The notes below the pieces were generated by a model, which saw only the letters and a program-made list of their open reading frames with translations, did not search any database and was not told the DNA's origin. Positions 1 through 5,190 of a stretch of DNA of 5,190 nucleotides are shown here, piece by piece. Every line of letters starts with the position of its first letter. Within the stretch, counting starts at the first letter, position 1. The position numbers and the translations under genes were made by a program. The DNA comes from Ardenticatenia bacterium. GTDB lineage: Bacteria; Chloroflexota; Anaerolineae; Aggregatilineales; Ch27. The stretch spans positions 1 through 5,190 of the forward strand of contig JALSTC010000067.1 of assembly GCA_026983935.1 (NCBI GenBank). Direction: 5' to 3'.

Positions 1-1
1 G

Positions 2-382
2 CTGGAGGCTGGCGCAATTGCGGAGCCACCTTTGCAAGACGTGGGTGTTGAACACCTCTCGGTGCTGACCAGCGGACAGCTCCCACCGAATCCGGCGGAT
101 TTGCTGGGCAGCCGTAAGATGGACGAAGTTATCGGCGTATTGAAAGCGCGTGCAGAGTTCGTGCTCTTTGACGCACCGCCTGTACTTGCCGTTTCCGATG
201 CAGTTATCCTTGGCTCAAAGGTGGATGGCGTCGTATTGGTTATCCGTGCCGGTCATTCACGCCGTGATCATGCGATCCGGGCCAGGGAGCTGCTGCAGCA
301 GGTTCATATTCGTGTTGTTGGCAGCGTGCTGACCAATGCACCACATGATGCTGCTGTCGGTGCATACTACGGCGGACGGTAG
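2..382 (+). CDS. CpsD/CapB-type polysaccharide tyrosine autokinase, C-terminal fragment
   Basis: This is the 3' end of a gene that starts left of the window; 126 residues are visible and the reading frame is open from base 2. The protein matches the C-terminal half of bacterial tyrosine kinases (CpsD/CapB/EpsB, or the cytoplasmic domain of Wzc). These are P-loop ATPases that autophosphorylate and regulate chain length and export of capsule or exopolysaccharide at the membrane. Visible landmarks are the LPPNPADLLGS segment (visible residues 27-37), the hydrophobic strand ending in FDAPPVLAVSDA (56-67, the Walker B-like motif with its Asp), DGVVLVIRAG with the SRR that usually follows (75-88), and the VVGSVLTNA strand (105-113). 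Walker A and A' lie outside the window, so one- and two-component forms cannot be told apart. The tail ends AYYGGR, with only two tyrosines instead of the usual Tyr-rich cluster. TAG is followed directly by in-frame TGA. rmlA begins 19 nt downstream, suggesting one operon. Confidence 0.85.
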   Translation: MEAGAIAEPPLQDVGVEHLSVLTSGQLPPNPADLLGSRKMDEVIGVLKARAEFVLFDAPPVLAVSDAVILGSKVDGVVLVIRAGHSRRDHAIRARELLQQVHIRVVGSVLTNAPHDAAVGAYYGGR

Positions 383-383
383 T

Positions 384-390
384 GAGGAAG
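384..390 (+). promoter_or_regulatory. Ribosome binding site of rmlA
   Basis: GAGGAAG lies 11 nt before the ATG at 402, in the short gap after the kinase stop codon. It decides the start. An upstream in-frame ATG at 336 would add 22 residues with no family similarity and overlap the kinase gene by 47 nt, whereas the ATG at 402 yields the canonical MKGLILSGG N-terminus. Confidence 0.7.
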
Positions 391-401
391 GCGTTGGATT
401 G

Positions 402-1472
402 ATGAAGGGCTTGATTCTGAGCGGTGGAAAGGGCACCCGTCTGTATCCGCTGACCTATACACGTGCCAAGCAGTTGATCCCGGTTGCCAACAAGCCGATT
501 CTCTTCCGCGTGATTGAGGCGATCCGGGATGCCGGAATCACTGAAATCGGAATTGTGATCGGCGATACCGGCCCGGAAATTCAGGAGGCTGTAGGCGATG
601 GCAGCCGCTGGGGGGCGACCATCACCTATATTCCCCAGGAAGCGCCCCTGGGCCTGGCCCATGCAGTCAAGATTTCCCGCGATTTTCTGGGAGACGATCG
701 GTTCGTGATGTTCCTGGGTGACAACGTGATCCAGGGCGGTATCCACCGCCTGATCAGCGATTTTGACAGGCATCATGAGTGGAACAGCCAGATCGTCCTG
801 ACCCGGGTTGACCATCCGGAGCAGTATGGCGTTGCTAAACTGACGTCCGATGGACGCATCGAACGACTGATTGAAAAACCAAAGGAGCCGCCGTCGGATC
901 TGGCGCTGGTCGGAATCTATATGTTTGACCACCATATCTTTGAAGCCGCGGAGGCTATCAAGCCTTCCTGGCGCGGCGAACTTGAGATCACCGATGCGAT
1001 CCAATGGCTGGTTGATCATGGCTATACGGTTTTCCCGTATGTGCATAAAGGGTGGTGGATTGACACCGGAGCGCCTGATGACATGCTGGAAGCCAACAGT
1101 AAGGTGCTGGAAGAAGTTGAACCGGAGGTCAGGGGATTTGTGGATGAGCACTCCGAGATCGACTCGCGTGTCACCATTCAGGAAGGCGCGGAGATCATCA
1201 ACAGCACTATTCGTGGGCCAGCGATCATTGGTGAGCACACGCGGATCGTCAACAGCTATATCGGCCCCTTTACCAGCATCTACCATCATGTGTTGATCGA
1301 AAACTGCGAAATTGACCGCTCCATTGTCCTGGAGCACAGCGTTATGCGTGATATCGGTATCCGGGTGCAGGACAGTCTGATCGGACGTCATGCCCTGGTG
1401 CAGAAAAGCGAGTACCGCCCCCGTGCCCTGAAGCTGAAGCTGGGGGATCACAGCAAGATTGGGCTGACCTGA
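402..1472 (+). CDS. rmlA: Glucose-1-phosphate thymidylyltransferase, long (StrD-like) form
   Basis: The enzyme joins dTTP and glucose-1-phosphate to give dTDP-glucose and pyrophosphate in the cytoplasm, the first step of dTDP-deoxysugar synthesis. The 356-residue product has an N-terminal nucleotidyltransferase fold. Visible motifs are GGKGTRL (8-14, nucleotide-binding loop), KQLIPVANKP (23-32), LGDN (105-108, Asp107 the expected metal ligand), EKP (158-160), ELEITD (193-198) and GWWIDTG (217-223). Residues about 250-336 carry hexapeptide-like repeats rich in I/V (for example INSTIRGPAIIGEHTRIVNS), consistent with a short left-handed beta-helix. That extension marks the long class (about 355 residues, as in Streptomyces StrD) rather than the ~290-residue enterobacterial RmlA. 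The class is mostly annotated as making dTDP-glucose, but related enzymes can use UTP or other sugar phosphates, so exact specificity is inferred. rmlB follows after 40 nt, which supports the dTDP assignment. Confidence 0.93.
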   Translation: MKGLILSGGKGTRLYPLTYTRAKQLIPVANKPILFRVIEAIRDAGITEIGIVIGDTGPEIQEAVGDGSRWGATITYIPQEAPLGLAHAVKISRDFLGDDRFVMFLGDNVIQGGIHRLISDFDRHHEWNSQIVLTRVDHPEQYGVAKLTSDGRIERLIEKPKEPPSDLALVGIYMFDHHIFEAAEAIKPSWRGELEITDAIQWLVDHGYTVFPYVHKGWWIDTGAPDDMLEANSKVLEEVEPEVRGFVDEHSEIDSRVTIQEGAEIINSTIRGPAIIGEHTRIVNSYIGPFTSIYHHVLIENCEIDRSIVLEHSVMRDIGIRVQDSLIGRHALVQKSEYRPRALKLKLGDHSKIGLT

Positions 1473-1512
1473 AAGTTATCTCTGGTCAGGACATATCTGG
1501 AGTGCAGAGACC

Positions 1513-2535
1513 ATGAAGAACATTCTCGTGACTGGCGGCGCGGGCTTTATCGGCAGTGCCTTTGTCCGCTATATGATTGACACCTATCCCGAGTACAACA
1601 TCATTGTGCTGGACAAGCTAACTTATGCCGGTAATCTGGACAACCTGCTGCCTGTCCATGACAGCCCCCGCTACCACTTTGAGCGCGGGGACATCGCCAG
1701 CCGTGAAACTGTGCAGCGCGTGGTCGAGACGTACAGCGTGGATACGATCGTCAACTTCGCTGCCGAGTCACACGTAGATCGAAGCATTCTCCAGCCGGAC
1801 GCATTCATCCATACCGATGTGGTCGGGACGTATATTCTGCTTGATATGATGCGCTTGCTTGGCCTGGAACGGATGCTGCATGTCAGCACTGACGAAGTCT
1901 ATGGCGATGTGGCAGAGGGCTATTCTGTGGAGACAGACTCGTTCCAGCCAAACAGCCCTTATGCGGCGTCGAAGGCCAGCGCCGAATTGATGATCCGGGC
2001 GTACCGCCAGACGTATGATCTGGATGTGGTGGTAACACGCGGCAGCAATACGTTTGGCCCTTACCAGTATCCGGAGAAGCTGCTCCCCCTTTTCATTACA
2101 GAAGCAATTGATGATCGCCCGCTGCCGCTCTATGGCGACGGCATGCAGGTGCGAGATTGGTTGTTCGTCGAAGATCACGTCACCGGTATTGATACTGTGC
2201 TGCATCATGGCGCTGCGGGGGAAGCCTACAACATTGCCGGGGAATGTGAGAAGCATAATATTGAGGTCGTCCGGGAGCTGCTGCGTGCACTTGGCAAACC
2301 GGAGAAATTGATCCGGCATGTCAAGGATCGTCCGGGCCACGATCGACGTTACGCCATGAACTGCGATAAACTGCATGCTCTGGGTTGGCAGCGCCAGCAT
2401 TCGTTTGAGGATGCGATTCGTCTCACTGTGCAGTGGTACGTGGATAATGAGTGGTGGTGGCGGAAGATCAAAACTGGAGAGTATCTGGAGTATTACAAGG
2501 CCCAGTACGCGGAAAGACTGGCCGAGTCTGATTAG
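1513..2535 (+). CDS. rmlB: dTDP-glucose 4,6-dehydratase
   Basis: The enzyme converts dTDP-glucose to dTDP-4-keto-6-deoxyglucose using tightly bound NAD+, the branch-point step toward dTDP-L-rhamnose and other deoxysugars. The 340-residue length is normal, and the protein is a complete extended short-chain dehydrogenase. Landmarks in order: TGGAGFIGS (7-15, Rossmann glycine motif), LDKLTYAGN (33-41, where Asp34 should bind the NAD ribose), FAAESHVDRSI (82-92), STDEVYG (125-131, with the catalytic Thr-Asp-Glu triplet), YAASK (150-154, the catalytic YxxxK), SNTFGPYQYPEKLLP (178-192), YGDGMQVRDWLFVEDH (207-222) and DRPGHDRRYAM (272-282). TGGAG at 1498-1502 is a suitable ribosome binding site 10 nt before ATG. 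All key residues are present, so the enzyme should be active. No rmlC or rmlD follows on this strand; the 3' end instead meets a convergent kinase gene with a 4-nt overlap. Confidence 0.97.
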   Translation: MKNILVTGGAGFIGSAFVRYMIDTYPEYNIIVLDKLTYAGNLDNLLPVHDSPRYHFERGDIASRETVQRVVETYSVDTIVNFAAESHVDRSILQPDAFIHTDVVGTYILLDMMRLLGLERMLHVSTDEVYGDVAEGYSVETDSFQPNSPYAASKASAELMIRAYRQTYDLDVVVTRGSNTFGPYQYPEKLLPLFITEAIDDRPLPLYGDGMQVRDWLFVEDHVTGIDTVLHHGAAGEAYNIAGECEKHNIEVVRELLRALGKPEKLIRHVKDRPGHDRRYAMNCDKLHALGWQRQHSFEDAIRLTVQWYVDNEWWWRKIKTGEYLEYYKAQYAERLAESD

Positions 2536-3587
2536 CCGGTAGCTGGTGAATCGTTCCGCCCTCTATAGGCGGGGAGCATGATGGTGAATGTAGACCCTTT
2601 GCCTTCCTCGCTCTCCACCCAGATACGTCCATCGTGGCCATCCACGATGCTCTTTACGATGGCCAATCCCAGGCCGGTGCCTTCACTGTATTTGACTGCG
2701 TTGCTGGCGCGATAAAAGCGCTCAAACACGTGCGCCTGCTCCCCTGCCGGAATGCCGATGCCGTTGTCGGATATTCGCAGAACAACGAAATCCCCTTCTT
2801 CCACCAATGTAATCTGCACCGCGCCGTCGGGCGGAGTATATGCGCTGGCATTCTCCAGTAGATTGTTGATCATCTGCCGCAGGCGCAGCGGATTTCCCAG
2901 CACCATCGGTGCATGTTTGGGTAGCGATACATCTACCTTCTGGTTTCTGGCTTCAAACTGTCGCCTGGCACCCTCAATGGCGTAACGCAGCACCATTGAG
3001 AAATTGGTGAGCTCGCGGTCTGCGTCGAAATCAGCCTCGACACGGCTTAGTTCCAGCAGTTCAGACAGCAGCGCAGTGATTGATTGCACGCTGAACGTGA
3101 TACGGTCGATGAAGCGCTGCTGTTCCTCATTGACAGGGCCAACCCGGGCGATCAGTTCCACATAGCCCAGGATGGTGGTCAGTGGAGAGCGGATGTCCCG
3201 CGAAACACGGTGAACGAATTCACTCTTGATGCGGTCGATTTCTTTCAATGCTGTGATGTCCTGCATGATCACCACGCGCCCCACACCATCGAGCGTGGTC
3301 ACCTGAGCATTAAGGGTGACTGCTCCTTCCCGCAGGCTGATCTCGCTGCGCAGCACCCGATCGGGAGCCTCCTGCCGTTCCAGCAGTTCCAACAGCTCCT
3401 GGTTCTGCAAAACGGCTTGTAACGGACGGTTTATGGGTGACGGGTCATCAGGAATGTCAAACAGCCTGCGGGCGCTCTCGTTGCAGAAGAGGATGTGCTT
3501 GTGGGTGTCAATGGCAATGATGGCTTCCTTTGCGCTGCCAAGAAGTTTTGCCAATGCGGACGGTGTTTGTGCAGAACTGGTGCTCAA
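2532..3587 (-). CDS. Soluble PAS-domain sensor histidine kinase with Arg at the usual phosphoacceptor site
   Basis: From the TTG at 3587 the product has 351 residues. Residues about 9-108 form a PAS-like sensor domain, with AIIAIDTHKHILFCNESARRLF near its start and VIMQDITALKEIDRIKSEF leading into the dimerisation helix. The HisKA-like helix holds FVHRVSRDIRSPLTTILGY (124-142). Aligned to the usual FVxxVSHELRTPLT, the phosphoacceptor His is replaced by Arg130 (codon CGG at 3200-3198); a nearby His126 sits four residues earlier. The HATPase domain looks complete: N-box NNLLENASAYTP (241-252), G1 box DNGIGIP (274-280), F box VFERFYR (287-293) and G2 box GTGLGLAIVK (303-312). No signal peptide or membrane segment is visible, so it should be cytosolic. 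No response regulator is adjacent. An upstream in-frame TTG at 3638 would give 368 residues but lacks a good ribosome binding site and abuts the groEL terminator. The family is certain; the target and phosphotransfer ability are unknown. Confidence 0.88.
   Translation of the reverse strand: MSTSSAQTPSALAKLLGSAKEAIIAIDTHKHILFCNESARRLFDIPDDPSPINRPLQAVLQNQELLELLERQEAPDRVLRSEISLREGAVTLNAQVTTLDGVGRVVIMQDITALKEIDRIKSEFVHRVSRDIRSPLTTILGYVELIARVGPVNEEQQRFIDRITFSVQSITALLSELLELSRVEADFDADRELTNFSMVLRYAIEGARRQFEARNQKVDVSLPKHAPMVLGNPLRLRQMINNLLENASAYTPPDGAVQITLVEEGDFVVLRISDNGIGIPAGEQAHVFERFYRASNAVKYSEGTGLGLAIVKSIVDGHDGRIWVESEEGKGSTFTIMLPAYRGRNDSPATG
2630..2665. repeat. Overlapping inverted repeats inside the 3' end of the kinase gene
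   Basis: CATCGTGG (2630-2637) and CCACGATG (2642-2649) are perfect 8-bp inverted arms around a 4-nt loop. On the plus strand CTCTTTAC follows. A second pair, TGGCCATC (2635-2642) and GATGGCCA (2658-2665), overlaps the first, so the two hairpins exclude each other. The site is about 95 nt past the rmlB stop, where a plus-strand terminator could act, but the T-run is poor. The same bases encode the repetitive peptide VDGHDG on the minus strand, which may fully explain the symmetry. Confidence 0.4.
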
Positions 3588-3588
3588 G

Positions 3589-3601
3589 TTTCCTGTCTCC
3601 C
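3589..3601 (-). promoter_or_regulatory. Ribosome binding site supporting the TTG start at 3587
   Basis: Read on the minus strand, GGGAGACAGGAAA precedes the TTG codon. GGGAG sits at 3601-3597, about 9-10 nt before the start, and AGGAAA at 3594-3589 is closer. No comparable purine run precedes the alternative TTG at 3638, so this site favours the shorter 351-residue kinase. Confidence 0.55.
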
Positions 3602-3616
3602 GCTGACTGTTGTCAG

Positions 3617-3645
3617 TGTATAGAAAAAAGGATGGCAACGCAAAA
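3617..3645 (-). promoter_or_regulatory. Possible promoter of the histidine kinase gene
   Basis: On the minus strand a -10-like TATACA (3622-3617) lies just after the groEL terminator and about 30 nt upstream of the TTG start. The -35 region is weak: TTGCGT with 15-bp spacing, or TTTTGC with 17-bp spacing. The position makes sense because the strong terminator should cut transcription from groEL, so the kinase gene needs its own start. The box match alone is weak evidence. Confidence 0.3.
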
Positions 3646-3676
3646 AAGAGGGATACCCGTCCGGGATATCCCTCTT
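3642..3676 (-). terminator. Rho-independent terminator of groEL
   Basis: On the minus strand the arms AAGAGGGATA (3676-3667) and TATCCCTCTT (3655-3646) pair perfectly over 10 bp. The stem continues with CCC/GGG around a GGAC loop, with one bulged T (position 3666). A run of six T residues (3647-3642) begins at the end of the descending arm. The hairpin starts 26 nt after the groEL TAA. This is a textbook intrinsic terminator. It is strongly directional, because the plus-strand reading has no comparable T-run after the stem. Confidence 0.9.
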
Positions 3677-3702
3677 GAATGTCCTCTATGCGCCGTCTCG
3701 GT

Positions 3703-5190
3703 TTAGTATTCCGGCATTGGCGGCGCGGCGGTCTTATCCTCTTCTGGCAGGTCTGTGATCAGCGCCTCGGTGGTCAGGATCATTGCGGCGATGCTGGCGG
3801 CGTTCTCCAGCGCACCTTTGGTGACTTTCGCCGGGTCAATGATGCCCACTTCTAGCATGTCCACGTACTGGCTGCTCAGAACATCATAGCCGATGTTGGC
3901 GTTCTTCTTTTCCGCCTGAGCGCGGCGGACATTTTCGATGATCACCGCGCCGTCCTGGCCTGCATTGGTGGCAATGCGGCGGATGGGTTCTTCGAGCGCA
4001 CGGCGCAGGATGGTTATGCCGGTGTTTTCATCGTCATATTCCATCTTCAGGTCATCGAGTGCTTTGATGGCATTCAGCAGGGCCACACCGCCGCCGGGCA
4101 CGATACCCTCTTCAACGGCGGCCCGGGTTGCGCTCAGCGCATCTTCCACGCGGTGCTTCTTCTCTTTCAGCTCAACTTCAGTGGCTGCACCCACCCGGAT
4201 GACCGCCACACCACCGGCCAGCTTGGCCAACCGTTCCTGCAGCTTTTCACGGTCGTAGTCGCTGGTGCTCTTCTCGATTTCGACACGGATTTCTTCGATG
4301 CGGCCCTTGATTGCCGATTCGTCACCCGCGCCGTCCACGATAGTGGTTTCGTCCTTGGTGCTCACGACTTTACCGGCGCGACCCAGGTCGCTGATCTGGA
4401 CGCTCTCCAGCTTGCGGCCCATTTCTTCTGTGATGACTTCACCGCCGGTCAGGATGGCGATGTCACGCAGCATGGCCTTACGACGGTCGCCGAAGCCGGG
4501 GGCTTTCACGGCCAGCACGTTCAGCATACCGCGCAGTTTGTTGAGCACCAGGGTCGCCAGTGCTTCACCGTCCACATCCTCGGCGATGATGACCAGATCG
4601 CGCTTGCCGATCTGCACCAGTTTCTCCAGAAGAGGCACGATGTCCTGGGCCGCGCTGATCTTCTTGTCATGAATGAGGATGTACGGCTCCTCAATCACGG
4701 CTTCCATCGTCTCTGCGCTGGTGACAAAGTACGGGCTGATGTAGCCGCGATCGAACTGCATACCTTCAACGTATTCGATCTCGAACTCGAGGCCCTGGCT
4801 TTCTTCTACGGTGATAACACCGTCATTGCCGACCTTGTCCATCACTTCGGCGATCAGATTGCCGATCTCCTGATTCTGGGCGCTGATAGCGGCTACAGCA
4901 GCGATCTTGTCTTTGGTCTTGATGTCAATTGCCATGTCGCGGATGGCTTCCGCAACCCGTTCCGTGGCCGCTTCGATGCCGCGCTTGAGCAGCATGGGGT
5001 TGGCCCCGGCGGCCACATTCTTCAGCCCTTCATTGACGATGGTTTGTGCCAGCAGCGTGGCCGTTGTCGTGCCGTCACCGGCGATGTCATTGGTCTTGGT
5101 GGCGGCTTCCTTCAACAACTGGGCACCCATGTTCTCAAAGGGGTCTTCCAGTTCAATTTCCTTGGCGACCGTTACGCCGTCATGGGTGAA
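3703..5190 (-). CDS. groEL: Chaperonin GroEL (Hsp60), N-terminus outside the window
   Basis: This is the ATP-driven 60-kDa chaperonin whose double seven-subunit ring, capped by GroES, encloses and folds client proteins in the cytoplasm. The window holds 495 residues; by alignment to E. coli GroEL the first visible residue matches position 49, so about 48 residues are missing and the full protein would be near 543. The frame stays open to the window edge, so the ATG at 5130 is internal. Landmarks in E. coli-equivalent numbering are DGVTVAKEIELEDPFENMG (from Asp52), GDGTTTAT (86-93, ATP binding, Asp87), VEDALSATRAAVEEG (Asp398, catalytic) and GGG (414-416). The apical domain contains KAPGFGDRRKAML. 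The last residues are EEDKTAAPPMPEY, without the Gly-Gly-Met repeat tail of many GroELs. groES would usually lie just upstream, outside the window. An intrinsic terminator follows the stop codon. Confidence 0.98.
   Translation of the reverse strand, partial: FTHDGVTVAKEIELEDPFENMGAQLLKEAATKTNDIAGDGTTTATLLAQTIVNEGLKNVAAGANPMLLKRGIEAATERVAEAIRDMAIDIKTKDKIAAVAAISAQNQEIGNLIAEVMDKVGNDGVITVEESQGLEFEIEYVEGMQFDRGYISPYFVTSAETMEAVIEEPYILIHDKKISAAQDIVPLLEKLVQIGKRDLVIIAEDVDGEALATLVLNKLRGMLNVLAVKAPGFGDRRKAMLRDIAILTGGEVITEEMGRKLESVQISDLGRAGKVVSTKDETTIVDGAGDESAIKGRIEEIRVEIEKSTSDYDREKLQERLAKLAGGVAVIRVGAATEVELKEKKHRVEDALSATRAAVEEGIVPGGGVALLNAIKALDDLKMEYDDENTGITILRRALEEPIRRIATNAGQDGAVIIENVRRAQAEKKNANIGYDVLSSQYVDMLEVGIIDPAKVTKGALENAASIAAMILTTEALITDLPEEDKTAAPPMPEY

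Noticed and set aside
336..401. An upstream ATG extending rmlA by 22 residues
   Set aside because: The extra residues overlap the kinase gene, match nothing in the family, and the ATG at 402 has a good ribosome binding site and canonical N-terminus.
240..1451. A 403-codon open frame on the minus strand opposite the tyrosine kinase end and rmlA
   Set aside because: It is antisense to rmlA, whose motifs are complete and convincing. Its translation shows no recognisable domain and has the His/Gln/Asp-rich look of an antisense shadow.
1473..1512. The 40-nt rmlA-rmlB gap as a promoter or terminator site
   Set aside because: I find no hairpin with a T-run and no convincing promoter boxes; it holds only the rmlB ribosome binding site.
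1768..2400. A 210-codon minus-strand open frame inside rmlB
   Set aside because: It lies wholly antisense to a well-supported rmlB and shows no family motif or clear ribosome binding site.
2556..2572. CCGCC/GGCGG inverted repeat just after the rmlB stop, considered as a terminator
   Set aside because: The stem is only 5 bp with a 7-nt loop, neither strand has a T-run after it, and it lies in the coding sequence of the kinase C-terminus.
4265..4672. Plus-strand open frames opposite groEL (also at 3938-4258)
   Set aside because: They are Ser/Arg-rich translations antisense to the strongly conserved groEL, typical of shadow frames.

Overview
The window is a bacterial chromosomal segment of moderately high GC (roughly mid-50s percent by eye). 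It holds five protein genes in two opposed blocks, with almost no non-coding DNA. The long-form glucose-1-phosphate thymidylyltransferase, the soluble PAS-histidine kinase and a GroEL without a Gly-Gly-Met tail would fit Chloroflexota (Anaerolineae-like) or a related deep-branching Gram-positive-type lineage. This assignment is an inference from protein character and is not secure.

Left block, plus strand (2-2535): the 3' end of a CpsD/CapB/Wzc-type tyrosine kinase that controls polysaccharide chain synthesis, then rmlA (402-1472) and rmlB (1513-2535). Gaps are only 19 and 40 nt, so the three probably form one operon. RmlA makes dTDP-glucose and RmlB converts it to dTDP-4-keto-6-deoxyglucose, the branch-point precursor of L-rhamnose and other deoxysugars. 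The kinase places the sugar supply in an exopolysaccharide or capsule programme. No rmlC or rmlD is present here.

Right block, minus strand (5190-2532): groEL lacks its first ~48 codons beyond the right edge and ends at 3703. It is followed by a clear intrinsic terminator (3642-3676). A separate gene for a soluble PAS-histidine kinase (3587-2532) follows, probably with its own promoter and a TTG start. It runs tail-to-tail into rmlB, and the two genes overlap by 4 nt at their stop codons.

No RNA gene, mobile element, CRISPR array or replication origin was seen, and no stretch over 300 bases lacks a gene. The most notable observation is that the histidine kinase has Arg where the phosphoacceptor His of the H-box is expected, while its ATP-binding motifs look intact. 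Otherwise the window is ordinary housekeeping and polysaccharide biosynthesis; I see no convincing new multi-gene system.
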